Shown here: piece by piece, positions 22,947 through 32,145 of the stretch | Layout of the letters: every line of letters begins with the position of its first letter | How positions within the stretch are numbered: the first letter of the stretch is position 1 | Assembly: GCA_021324915.1 (NCBI GenBank) | Contig: JAJPIC010000024.1 | Coordinates: forward strand, 108,020-172,019 | Direction: 5' to 3' | Length of the DNA stretch: 64,000 bases | From: Beijerinckiaceae bacterium | Lineage (GTDB): Bacteria > Pseudomonadota > Alphaproteobacteria > Rhizobiales > Beijerinckiaceae | Notes under the pieces: model-generated | What the model was told of the DNA's origin: nothing | The model's database searches: none | Seen by the model: only the letters and a program-made list of their open reading frames with translations | Translations under genes and position numbers: made by a program

Positions 22947-23071
22947 AAGAGCGCGCGGCCGCCTCTGCCGCAATGCTCCTTGAGATGAACGGCCAAAAGC
23001 CGCCTAATTAACAAGCTTTTAACGAAATCTGCTGCAGTCTCCTAACCCGTTGTTAACCCGGGGTCGCACCC

Positions 23072-24187
23072 ATGGATTTGGAACCGCAAAACGAACCGAA
23101 ACTCGCTGTGCCCGTGCCCGACGCGCCCGATCAGGCTGCGCAGGGGGCCGGCGCTGCACCGGGAAGCGCGGCAGCCGGGGCGCCCCAAGCGGCTCTTTCC
23201 GGTCCAGCCGAAACTGCCGCCGCGCCAGAGACGGCTCCGGCCAGTGTGCCGCAACCGGAAGCGCCGAAGGAAGATCCCAAAGGGAAGAAACAAGAAGCGG
23301 TACCGAGCGTGCCGCCCATTCCGAGTTCGGCGCTTGTCATTCTGCCGCCCTCGATGCGCAGGTTCGAATCCGAGAAGGAGAGGGAGCCGAAGCGCCCGGC
23401 AGGTCGCGGCGGATTGTTCCGCTATGCCTCGCGCGCGGCCATCTTCCTCCTGCTCGCAGGCGGAGCCTTTGCCGCAGGGGGGCGTTATCTCGGATCGGTC
23501 CCGTTGCTCCATGGCGCAGCTGATCCCTCCGCGCCCGCTTGGCAAGCTGCAAAGAACAATAATGACCCGAGTGCCGGCAGCGCCCAGGCTACGACGGCCG
23601 CTTTGAGCGATCAGGTCCATGGCCTCGAAGCGAGGTTCGACGCGATGCAAAGCGCCGTCGAGACGCATGCGCCGGACGAAATTCGCTCGCTCCAAGAGAA
23701 TATCGACGCGCTGAAAGCGAGCCTCGAGGCGGAAAAGGCGCAGACCGATGCCTCGATCGCGCAACTTTCGGCCAAGCTGGATCAATTGGAGAAATTGAAC
23801 CCACGTCTTGCAGCGCTCGAGAAAAACGAGCGCGGGGAGGCGAAGTCCGAGAAAGCGATCGATCCGAAGGCCATTCAGGCAACGCTGGAGCGGGCGGCAA
23901 GGTCCGAAAGGGCGGATGCGATGACCACGGCTTCCGTGCCGGCGAATGTCGAATCGAAGGCGCAACCGGCGGCGGTCGAGCCGCAGAGAAAGCCGCCGCT
24001 CCTGACCAATTGGGTCGTGCGTGACGTCTATGACGGAATCGCGCTCGTCGAAGGTCCGGAAGGCGCCATCGAAGTCATGCCGGGCGACGTGCTTCCCGGT
24101 GCCGGCGTCGTCAAATCGATCGAGCGGCGCGGCGGCGGCTGGGTCGTTCTGACGAGCCGCGGCCTCGTTCAATACGCCGGCGAATAG
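23072..24187 (+). CDS. Hypothetical single-TM, coiled-coil protein
   Basis: Pro/Ala-rich N-terminus, TM (YASRAAIFLLLAGGAFAAGG), long Glu/Lys/Ala coiled-coil, compact C-terminal domain (NWVVRDVYDGIALVEGPEGAIEVMPGDVLPGAGVVKSIERRGGGWVVLTSRG). Confidence 0.65.
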   Translation: MDLEPQNEPKLAVPVPDAPDQAAQGAGAAPGSAAAGAPQAALSGPAETAAAPETAPASVPQPEAPKEDPKGKKQEAVPSVPPIPSSALVILPPSMRRFESEKEREPKRPAGRGGLFRYASRAAIFLLLAGGAFAAGGRYLGSVPLLHGAADPSAPAWQAAKNNNDPSAGSAQATTAALSDQVHGLEARFDAMQSAVETHAPDEIRSLQENIDALKASLEAEKAQTDASIAQLSAKLDQLEKLNPRLAALEKNERGEAKSEKAIDPKAIQATLERAARSERADAMTTASVPANVESKAQPAAVEPQRKPPLLTNWVVRDVYDGIALVEGPEGAIEVMPGDVLPGAGVVKSIERRGGGWVVLTSRGLVQYAGE

Positions 24188-24230
24188 GATCGACTTTATC
24201 CGCTTTGCGCCCGCTCGCGGAGAAGTCTAT

Positions 24231-24257
24231 CGTTCCCTCCCCAAAAGGGAGGGAACG
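24231..24257. terminator. Bidirectional terminator between convergent genes
   Basis: Perfect 11-bp stem CGTTCCCTCCC-CAAAA-GGGAGGGAACG between convergent stops at 24187 and 24260. Confidence 0.7.
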
Positions 24258-24259
24258 TT

Positions 24260-25462
24260 TCATTTTACGTCCTTGGGCAGAAAATAGGCGAGAAGCCCGA
24301 TGGCAGGCAGGAAGGCGGTCACGTGGTAGACCGCTCGAATGCTCGTGAGATCGGCAAGCTCGCCAAGCACCGCCGCGCCCAATCCGGCCATGCCGAAAGC
24401 AAAGCCAAAGAACAATCCGGCGACCGTGCCGACGCGTCCCGGCAAAAGCTCCTGCGCAAAGACGATGATCGCCGAGAAAGCCGAGGAGAGAACGAAGCCG
24501 ATGATGAAGGCGAGCACGCCCGTCGCCGGCAGATTGGCGAAGGGCAGGGCGAGCGTGAACGGCAGGACGCCGAGGATCGAGCCCCATATGACATAGCGCC
24601 GGCCGATCTTGTCACCGATCGGTCCGCCGAAAAACGTGCCGAGTGCCGAGGCGGCCAGAAAGACGAAGAGAAAGATCTGCGCCGTCGGGACGGATACGCC
24701 GAACTTCGAAATCAGATAGAAGGTGAAATAGCTGTTGAGGCTCGCGAGATAAACGAATTTCGAGAAGACGAGCGCCAGCAGGATCGCAATCGAGATGGCG
24801 ACGTGTTTGCGCGTCAGGCCTTCGGCATGAAGCTGTCGGCGCGGCCGCTGCGGCTTGTTGGCAACCTGCGCCGCATACCAATTGCTGATGCCTATCAAGA
24901 GGCCGATGGCGAGAAGCGGCACGAGCGAAAGCCAAGCGATCGCCCGCTGCCCATGCGGCACGATGATAAAGGCAGCGAGCAAAGGCCCTGTCGCAGCACC
25001 CGTGTTGCCGCCGACCTGAAACAGGGATTGCGCAAAGCCGTGCCGGCCGCCCGCCGCCATCCGCGCCACGCGCGAAGCTTCCGGATGAAAAATGGACGAG
25101 CCAATGCCGACCAAGGCGGCTGCGAGGACCACTTGGCTGAAATCGCGCGCCATCGAGAGCAGAAGAAGGCCGATCAAGGTTGCGCCCATGCCGACCGGCA
25201 GCGAATAGGGACGCGGATGCCGGTCCGTGGAGAGACCGACGAGCGGCTGCAGCAGCGAGGCCGTGAGCTGAAAGGCGAGCGTGATTATGCCGACCTGGCC
25301 GAAGTCGAGATGAAACGAACTCTTGATGACGGGATAGATCGCCGGCAGCAAAGACTGAACGGTGTCGTTCAGAAGATGCGCGAGACTGAGCGTCAGGAGC
25401 AGAGCGAAAAGAGTAGTCTCACCGGTTCCGTGGCCGGACCGGACTTCAGCTTTGGCGTCCAT
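24260..25462 (-). CDS. MFS transporter, fosmidomycin-resistance (Fsr) type
   Basis: LSLAHLLNDTVQSLLPAIYPVIKSSFHLDFGQVGIITLAFQLTASLLQPLVGLSTDRHPRPYSLPVGMG is typical of Fsr. Confidence 0.83.
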   Translation of the reverse strand: MDAKAEVRSGHGTGETTLFALLLTLSLAHLLNDTVQSLLPAIYPVIKSSFHLDFGQVGIITLAFQLTASLLQPLVGLSTDRHPRPYSLPVGMGATLIGLLLLSMARDFSQVVLAAALVGIGSSIFHPEASRVARMAAGGRHGFAQSLFQVGGNTGAATGPLLAAFIIVPHGQRAIAWLSLVPLLAIGLLIGISNWYAAQVANKPQRPRRQLHAEGLTRKHVAISIAILLALVFSKFVYLASLNSYFTFYLISKFGVSVPTAQIFLFVFLAASALGTFFGGPIGDKIGRRYVIWGSILGVLPFTLALPFANLPATGVLAFIIGFVLSSAFSAIIVFAQELLPGRVGTVAGLFFGFAFGMAGLGAAVLGELADLTSIRAVYHVTAFLPAIGLLAYFLPKDVK

Positions 25463-25708
25463 GGTTGATGTGTCGCGGTCGTGCTAAGTGCCGGCAGACG
25501 GGTCGCGCGAGACCCACGGCGGGCGGATATTTTCCCAGGCTCGTTTTAGTCTCAAGATGTTGAATTGGCAAGGATCGGTCGCAGAGTCTTGATGCCGCAT
25601 AGCCGGGCGATCAATTCCTGGGTCAAGGAAAGGCCGAGCCTATATTGAACGCTTGATCGGCAGCTCCAATTTTCCGCAGATCCGAAGGGCGCGAACAGGA
25701 GGGGCGAC

Positions 25709-25945
25709 ATGAACGACAATTCGATGGTGGACCCTAGGCTCGAAGCCATTATTGCCGCCGAGCGACAGCGCTGCATCAACCGCGTGTTGAAATATGCGGC
25801 GCTTCGCGATCAGGCCGCGATCGATCTCGACAAGGCAGCGCTGGGGGAGGGCGATGACCTGCCGAGCGAAGGCGCTTCGGAACGAGCGCGCATGCAGGCG
25901 GAAGTCGCGCGCGATGTTGCGCGTTTCCTGGAAGAAGAGGCCTAG
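25709..25945 (+). CDS. Hypothetical small protein
   Basis: ATG with upstream GGAGG (aggaggggcgac); 78 aa charged helical protein. Confidence 0.45.
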   Translation: MNDNSMVDPRLEAIIAAERQRCINRVLKYAALRDQAAIDLDKAALGEGDDLPSEGASERARMQAEVARDVARFLEEEA

Positions 25946-25966
25946 GGGCAGTGTGCTCGCGGCCGC

Positions 25967-26305
25967 TTATTGGGCGGCCTGAAGCGCCCAAGTCGGCACC
26001 GTAGATTTCGCGGGGAACGTGCCGAACGAGCAAGTTTCCCAGAAGCTCCGGTCGGAAGGCCGCAACCTCCAGGCGTCGTGCTCTTGCGCGGTCAGGGCGC
26101 GAAACTCACCCCGCCGATTGATCAATCCCACTGCCGTCTGGTCGTCGGTCACGACGGCGAGATCCGGCGTGACGCAGGTGAACTTGTAGCGATCCTCGTT
26201 CGCCCACCACGAGACGCAGAAGCCCTGATCGCGCACGCCGAGATAAACCTTGCGGCCGTCGATTTCGTACGCGCGAATAAAAACTTCGTCGAATATTTTC
26301 GGCAT
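25967..26305 (-). CDS. Hypothetical protein
   Basis: 112 aa MPKIFDEVFIRAYEIDGRKVYLGVRDQGFCVSWWANEDRYKFTCVTPDLAVV, with plausible protein-like composition. Confidence 0.5.
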   Translation of the reverse strand: MPKIFDEVFIRAYEIDGRKVYLGVRDQGFCVSWWANEDRYKFTCVTPDLAVVTDDQTAVGLINRRGEFRALTAQEHDAWRLRPSDRSFWETCSFGTFPAKSTVPTWALQAAQ

Positions 26306-26484
26306 GGAAAAACTCTGAAAATATATGACCGAAATAATAAAGCTTTAAGCATCCGTGACATTGCAACGATCGGCGGAGCAACGCAAGGGAATTAAGAGAG
26401 AATTAAGCAAGCGCTCGTAATCGCGCGGCCGCTCAAGGTGGTCCGGACTCTCGTGATTGCGTGACAAGCTGATGATGTAGCGCG

Positions 26485-27531
26485 CTAAATCAGTTTAAGT
26501 CTGATTTGCCAGTAGAAGCGCAGGAGCTCGAGGAACAGCGCATGAAGCTGCCTGAAAATGGGTCCGCCTGCGCGAGCCTGGGCCGCCTTTCTCGCCAAAG
26601 TATGCATCGCCTGGGTTAAAATGCCGATCGATGAGGTTCTCCTCGCGAACTCGTCGATGTGCGACGCGACATGCGCAAGGATGAGCTTGGTTGCGATCGA
26701 GGCGAGTTCTGTTCCCGGCTCGAAGGGCAAAAGATTGTTGAGCGCCGCGGTCCTGGTGAATCTATTGGCACCGTGAATTCGATAGGCGGAGAGCGTCCTC
26801 TCGATCAGAATGCTGCCGGTGAATGCGTTGATGGCATAATTGAAAAATGCATCCGTCGATCGCCTGAGGTCCGCCAGACCCGGGCAATCGACGAAGAGCG
26901 CAAGCGCATCGCGCCGGTACATGGTTCCGGAAGTCGGCGCCCACACCCAATCGAGGGTGGTCGGTCGAACAAATTTCACCTTGAGGCATTCGCGCTGAGC
27001 ACGCGCAAACAAGGCGTGGCCATCGGGGATCCGGCCGGACTCGGTGAGTGCAATCTCCAAGAAGCTTTTCGGATCGCGTTTGCCGCTCGCATCGAAGACT
27101 GTTCCCAGCACGACGGCTTTGTTGACGACCTGCGCCATATCGCTCGAGGTAAATCCGACTGCGAACGGCGCCGACATATGAACGAAATAATGTGTTTCGG
27201 CGAAAGCCTCGAATAGATAATCGTCGGCGTCCACGAACACGACATATTCGCCGGACGACTGGTGATAGCCGTCGAGACAGGCCGCACTTTGCCCGGCATT
27301 GCTCGACTTGAAGATTGTTTGAAGCTTGGGATGATCTCTCTTGAGAGTCGAAACCACGTCAGCCGAGTCATCCGTGGAACAATCGTCGACGACGATACAT
27401 TCGATATTGGGGTAGGTCTGGCTGAAAATCGACTCGACACACTGGGGCAAAAATCGTCCATAATTGTAATTGATCACGATGAAACTGATGGTCGGCAATT
27501 GGGCGCCGGCAAATGGATCGCAAAAGCTCAT
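26485..27531 (-). CDS. Glycosyltransferase family 2
   Basis: PTISFIVINYNYGRFLPQCVESIFSQTYPNIECIVVDDCSTDDS; FVDADDYLFE. Confidence 0.9.
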   Translation of the reverse strand: MSFCDPFAGAQLPTISFIVINYNYGRFLPQCVESIFSQTYPNIECIVVDDCSTDDSADVVSTLKRDHPKLQTIFKSSNAGQSAACLDGYHQSSGEYVVFVDADDYLFEAFAETHYFVHMSAPFAVGFTSSDMAQVVNKAVVLGTVFDASGKRDPKSFLEIALTESGRIPDGHALFARAQRECLKVKFVRPTTLDWVWAPTSGTMYRRDALALFVDCPGLADLRRSTDAFFNYAINAFTGSILIERTLSAYRIHGANRFTRTAALNNLLPFEPGTELASIATKLILAHVASHIDEFARRTSSIGILTQAMHTLARKAAQARAGGPIFRQLHALFLELLRFYWQIRLKLI

Positions 27532-27605
27532 AAAATATCCGTATGCAATGCGGCAATTGCGTCCGGCAAAATGCTCAGACGCTCAGAAATTTTGTTAGGT
27601 ATACT

Positions 27606-28562
27606 ATGGAGTGGGCGAAAAGCAATTTAGAACGACTACAAGAATGGCGCTGCAGAATAAGAGCCGTTCGCCAAGCTTATGTCGGACGCCACGGCCGCGA
27701 CGCATCGATATTTTTCCCGCGGCTCTATAGCGAGAAAATTCAATGGCGCAAGCTGTTCGGCTTGGTGCCCATGCACAAGGTCTTTTGCGACAAGCTCTCG
27801 ACGCGCAGGTATGTCGAGGAAATGGGACTTGGCAATCTGCTTTCCGAGCTCGTGTGGTCCGGCACGGATCTCGCTCAATCGCCGATCCGGTCACTCACTT
27901 TTCCTTTCGTCCTCAAAAGCAATCACGCAAGCAGGCAGTACATATTCGTTCACGATCCCGCATCGATGAATTATGACGAGCTGTCCGCTGAGGCGGAGCG
28001 CTGGCTGAGCATCTACTGGGGGGAACTCACCAACGAGTGCGGCTATTGCGGTATCCCGAGGCGCTTGATGATCGAGCGCATGATTATGAATCCGGACGGG
28101 TCTCAGCCGATCGAACATCGGGTCTTCGTCTTCGGGGGGAAAGTGAAAATCATCGCCAGCATGATCGTCGAGGGCGGCGGCGTTTTCAGTCTCTTTCATA
28201 CCGCGGACTGGGAAAGACTGAACTGGACGGCGGTCAACGAGCCCTATGAGCCTGGGCTCCCGAGGCCGCAACGTCTCGATGAGATCATCGCCATTTCTGA
28301 AAAGCTTTGCGGCGAGTGTGACCACCTTAGAATCGATTTCTATGACGATTGCGTAAGGCTCTATGTCGGGGAAATTACGGTCTATACCTGGTCGGGTCTC
28401 CAACCGCTCGAGCCGCCCGAGGCCGATGCGATCATCGGCGCCTATTGGAAGCTCGATTGGCCTTTGCCGAGAGCGCTTGCGAAAATCGCCTTCGGACGCT
28501 GGGGCATCCTCGGCCTAGAGGATCATCGCGGTAGGGAGAGCGCCGCGGCCTTGGCGCGATAG
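27606..28562 (+). CDS. TupA-like ATP-grasp protein of polysaccharide clusters
   Basis: PRLYSEKIQWRKLF, HKVFCDKLSTRRYVEE, PFVLKSNHASRQYIFVHD, YCGIPRRLMIERMI resemble TupA-like ATP-grasp proteins. Confidence 0.7.
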   Translation: MEWAKSNLERLQEWRCRIRAVRQAYVGRHGRDASIFFPRLYSEKIQWRKLFGLVPMHKVFCDKLSTRRYVEEMGLGNLLSELVWSGTDLAQSPIRSLTFPFVLKSNHASRQYIFVHDPASMNYDELSAEAERWLSIYWGELTNECGYCGIPRRLMIERMIMNPDGSQPIEHRVFVFGGKVKIIASMIVEGGGVFSLFHTADWERLNWTAVNEPYEPGLPRPQRLDEIIAISEKLCGECDHLRIDFYDDCVRLYVGEITVYTWSGLQPLEPPEADAIIGAYWKLDWPLPRALAKIAFGRWGILGLEDHRGRESAAALAR

Positions 28563-29575
28563 GCGACGACATTTGGGGCAAGCTCCGCAGCTCGGCGATA
28601 AGCAAGCTCCGCTTCGCGGTAGGCGCCGGCACATACATGTGCCGCCGCGGCAAGGTCCCAGGCGAGGTCGCCAAAAAGACGCTTGTCGTAGGCGACAAGC
28701 TCTTCTTCCAGGCTCTCGGGATCGACGGATCTCAATCGGTCGGCAATGGCGAGCGCAGACGCATGGTCTCCTTTCGAAAGATCGAAGCGGGCCTTGAGAT
28801 AGAGAATCGACCAGTCCTTCGGCGCCTCCAGCAGAAGCGAGGCAAGCACCGGTTCCGCATCTTCTCCCGCCTCGAGAAGCAAGCGCGCATAGGTCTTGGC
28901 GAGCTGCCGGCGATCGCTGGCCGTCTTCGGCAGGCGGCTGTCTATTGGAATTTGCAGGCCGCAACGGCAGGCTTCGATAGCCTCGCATTTGCGCTCGAGG
29001 CTTGCCAAGGTCTCGGCCAGATGATGCCAGCAATAGGGGCGGGCGGGGTTTTCGGCGACTTCCTTCTGCAGAAGCGGAAGATTGCGCGCGTGCTTATGCG
29101 ATTGATCGCCCTCATAGCCCAAATGTTCGATAAGAACCGGCGTTTTCGCTATGGAAAGATCGCGTTGCGCGGCGAAGGCATAAAGATCCGGCAGATGGCT
29201 TTCGTGTATGCGCCCTTTGAACCTGATTTGCCGATCGTTCACGAACAATCGAGGCTCGTTGTAGCACGTATATCCGAGCTTCGGCCTAAAACGGACATAA
29301 GCTCCTGCGCTTGTCCGACTATCGAGAAAGCTGCCGATCGGAAGGTTGGAGGGCGTTTTCACGCGCTCGTCGGCATCGATATAAAGAATCCAATCTGCGT
29401 CGACTTCGTCCAGCGCTCTATTGCGCGCGGCTGCGAAGTCGCCATCCCAGGCACGAACAAAAAGCCTCGCGCCGAACGAGGAGGCGATCGCCTGCGTTCC
29501 GTCCGAGGAACCTGTGTCTACGACGACAACGTCGTCAACGACGTCCCGCAGGCTTTCCAGACAACCCGGGAGCAA
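28523..29575 (-). CDS. Glycosyltransferase family 2 with C-terminal TPR-like repeats; N-terminus unresolved
   Basis: Frame upstream of the TTG at 29575 encodes the conserved start of the fold (VGAAIIARNEEKLLPGCLES); then VVVVDTGSSDGTQAIA, DWILYIDADERV. An in-frame TAG lies at 29639-29641. Confidence 0.8.
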   Translation of the reverse strand: MLPGCLESLRDVVDDVVVVDTGSSDGTQAIASSFGARLFVRAWDGDFAAARNRALDEVDADWILYIDADERVKTPSNLPIGSFLDSRTSAGAYVRFRPKLGYTCYNEPRLFVNDRQIRFKGRIHESHLPDLYAFAAQRDLSIAKTPVLIEHLGYEGDQSHKHARNLPLLQKEVAENPARPYCWHHLAETLASLERKCEAIEACRCGLQIPIDSRLPKTASDRRQLAKTYARLLLEAGEDAEPVLASLLLEAPKDWSILYLKARFDLSKGDHASALAIADRLRSVDPESLEEELVAYDKRLFGDLAWDLAAAAHVCAGAYREAELAYRRAAELAPNVVAYRAKAAALSLPR

Positions 29576-29638
29576 TTTCTCTTCGTTGCGCGCGATGATC
29601 GCCGCACCGACCTTCGGCCGAGTTAGAGAGCCGATGGC

Positions 29639-29830
29639 CTAAATGTTCCCGACCATTGAGGTCTGACCGACCGGAAGCGGATCGGAAAGCGGAAACGAGT
29701 GCACGCTGGGAGCGGCATAGCGGGAATTCGCGACAAGCCCGGCGAGCTTGGAACGCTCAACCGATTGATCGGCACCGAGTTCAATCTTGCGGTCCGAAGT
29801 ATTCGACAAGGAAATGGAGACATCATCCAT
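29639..29830 (-). CDS. Hypothetical 63-aa ORF in the same frame as the downstream glycosyltransferase
   Basis: ATG at 29830; MDDVSISLSNTSDRKIELGADQSVERSKLAGLVANSRYAAPSVHSFPLSDPLPVGQTSMVGNI then TAG. Confidence 0.35.
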   Translation of the reverse strand: MDDVSISLSNTSDRKIELGADQSVERSKLAGLVANSRYAAPSVHSFPLSDPLPVGQTSMVGNI

Positions 29831-30231
29831 GGCGTCACCCCCAAATGAGGCAGAAAAATAGCAGCGTCGTTTCGCACGCGTCAAGCCGATCAGCCATTTT
29901 ACAAACAACCGGTTTGGAAACGCAATGCTCTTCACCCGCTCTCTTCACCTCAGTGAGCGCGCGAGGCGATCCGATTGTCATCAATTCGACATCGGGCCGG
30001 TTCAGTCCCGCAAATTGATGTTCTAAGCTCTGACTTTCGGGGGTCTGGGGCAGAGGTCCAGCAGCACCAATATTTCGAGACGAACGCCCCTCGACGTTAT
30101 GTTACGAAGAGCGGTCGATGCTCAAGCCGGCCTCGACATTTTAAATCGCCCCGTCCGGGGCGAGATGTGCTTTCTTTCGGCAAGTGCCGCGCTGCCGGCG
30201 CGGCCGATTCACATGGAACGATGTGGCGCGA

Positions 30232-30579
30232 TTATGCATCGCGAGCCGTATGCGCGAGCTCCGGCGATTGTGTCCGTGGAGCGACTGGCCTGCGCGGATA
30301 ATGTGAGCCGGCAGGTTCCGGACGCGGATTGATCTTTTGTTCGCTCGGCTGTTGCGGCCAGCGCAGACGATTGCCGATCAAGACCTCATCCATGAAATAT
30401 TTCTGCCGGCGACGCGGCCACAAAGCATAGACCTGCATGGCGGGTCCGCAGATGGCGAACGAGACCACGACCAGAAACCTCAATGCACCTACCGCTCCGG
30501 TAGGAGGGCCAAGGGCCGCGAGAATAATGCTTGCCGCAATGAAGGCTCCGCCAAGAGCCAGGGCTACTCTCTTCTTCAT
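30232..30579 (-). CDS. Hypothetical membrane protein
   Basis: MKKRVALALGGAFIAASIILAALGPPTGAVGALRFLVVVSFAICGPAMQVYALWPRRRQKYF: two TM segments and a polar tail. Confidence 0.45.
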   Translation of the reverse strand: MKKRVALALGGAFIAASIILAALGPPTGAVGALRFLVVVSFAICGPAMQVYALWPRRRQKYFMDEVLIGNRLRWPQQPSEQKINPRPEPAGSHYPRRPVAPRTQSPELAHTARDA

Positions 30580-30804
30580 GACCGATGCTCGACGTTGGAG
30601 TGGCGGGAATGGCGTGTTTGTGCACCGCGAAAAACGAGCCAGCGCGCACCCAAGTTCCCTCGCACTTGCGAGATTTGAACGGCAAAGCGCAAGCTCGCCT
30701 ATGAGCCAATCACTTTGAACATCTCTTTTGCAGATTGATGGCAAAGCAGCGGCGCGCTCGCGTCAGCGGCATTTCTGCGCAGGACAAGATTTCCCATTGC
30801 CCAG

Positions 30805-31224
30805 TCAGCTTTCGCTCGCCGATTCTGTCGAAACCATTCTCTTGAGATAAGCGGCCACGGCATCGGTGACCGCAAAGTTGCCCAACTCGCTTGGTTTCAC
30901 CAGGCGCGCCGAAACGATCTCACGATTGTCGAGCCGCACGTGCGGTATTTGATTCAATCGCAACTCAAAGAAATGGACGTGGTCCTCTCGTCCGTCCCAA
31001 AGTCCGGAAGCGTCCCCCGCGGGTGCCAGCTCGGGTGCGTTCAGCCCGATTTCTTCGGCGAGCTCGCGCCGCGCCGCACCTTCCGGAGTTTCGCCCGGGC
31101 GAACCGTGCCGCCCGGCAGATTCCATTCGCGCCGATAGGACGAGCGCAAGAGCAAGAGCGCTCTTCCGACATAGATCGCCACGAGCGCGCCTTCATGTCG
31201 CGGTCGCCGCAGGCTCCACCACAT
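30805..31224 (-). CDS. NUDIX hydrolase
   Basis: Nudix box GTVRPGETPEGAARRELAEEIGL. Confidence 0.87.
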   Translation of the reverse strand: MWWSLRRPRHEGALVAIYVGRALLLLRSSYRREWNLPGGTVRPGETPEGAARRELAEEIGLNAPELAPAGDASGLWDGREDHVHFFELRLNQIPHVRLDNREIVSARLVKPSELGNFAVTDAVAAYLKRMVSTESASES

Positions 31225-31424
31225 TCGGGCAAGCGGAAAAGCGAAGCGAAACGCGAGCTGCCAAGCCCGATCGATAATCTTTATGCGTCCCGATGGATCA
31301 AGGTCGGCCAGAGGCGGACTCCCTTCGCGAGGTCGTCATAATAGCAAGGTCTACCTGGAAGGCGAGTTGCGTGAGTTTCTCCGGCTGCGCCGCAGCCTTG
31401 GCTCAGTGTCATGGTGGGAATCCG

Positions 31425-32126
31425 ATGAAATCCTGGCTTAAGCAATCTCAAACGCTCGTCGGCCTCTCTCGCGATCTCCGTGCGATCCGCGACGCTCATT
31501 TGCGCGGTCAACGTTCAGCTATTCAAGACTATCTTGCGAAGTCCTCGTCGCCGAAACTGCAGATCGGGGCTTCGAACGGCAGTCTGCCCGGGTGGCTCAG
31601 CACGGACATCCGGCCTTCCGGAGAAGAGGTGATCTACCTCGACGCGACCAAGCCGTTTCCATTTCCCAGCGCCTCGTTCGACTATATTCATTGCGAACAT
31701 ATGATCGAGCATATCTCGCAAAGGGATGGGCTCAACATGCTGAAGGAATGCCGGCGCGTTCTCAAGCCCGGCGGGGTCCTGCGGTTGGCGACCCCCGACC
31801 TCGCGTTCATTCTCGGCCTTTACCAAAATGCGAGCGAAGATCAGAAAAAATACGTCGAATGGGTGACCGCCAAATTTCTGCCCGAGCAGACAGAAGCCAA
31901 AGCCTCGCTCGTGATCAACAATGCGTTCAGAGCCTGGGGCCACCAGTTCATCTATGATGCGGAAAATCTGGAGCAGGCGCTGCGCAAGGCCGGATTCACT
32001 GAGATCGTGCGGGAGAAATATAACCAATCCCGTCACGAGCCGCTTCGCGGCATCGAGAAACACGGGCTGAACGTCGGCAACGAGCAAATGGCGATCTGCG
32101 AAAGCCTCGTCTTCGAGGCCGCCTGA
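31425..32126 (+). CDS. SAM-dependent methyltransferase (class I)
   Basis: LQIGASNGSLPGWLSTDIRP, FPSASFDYIHCEHMIEHISQRDGLNMLKECRRVLKPGGVLRLATPDL. Confidence 0.85.
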   Translation: MKSWLKQSQTLVGLSRDLRAIRDAHLRGQRSAIQDYLAKSSSPKLQIGASNGSLPGWLSTDIRPSGEEVIYLDATKPFPFPSASFDYIHCEHMIEHISQRDGLNMLKECRRVLKPGGVLRLATPDLAFILGLYQNASEDQKKYVEWVTAKFLPEQTEAKASLVINNAFRAWGHQFIYDAENLEQALRKAGFTEIVREKYNQSRHEPLRGIEKHGLNVGNEQMAICESLVFEAA

Positions 32127-32145
32127 CGCTTGGGTAGCAGAGGTT

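Noticed and set aside
22029-22988. 319-aa plus-strand ORF opposite mtnA
   Set aside because: Antisense to a well-supported MtnA with conserved motifs.
24323-25468. 381-aa plus-strand ORF opposite the MFS transporter
   Set aside because: Charged, Arg/Glu/Asp-rich shadow translation; the minus frame encodes a clear 12-TM MFS protein.
29656-30332. Plus-strand ORFs 29656..30018, 29975..30301 and 30099..30332
   Set aside because: Overlapping short frames without recognisable domains or convincing ribosome-binding sites; left unannotated.
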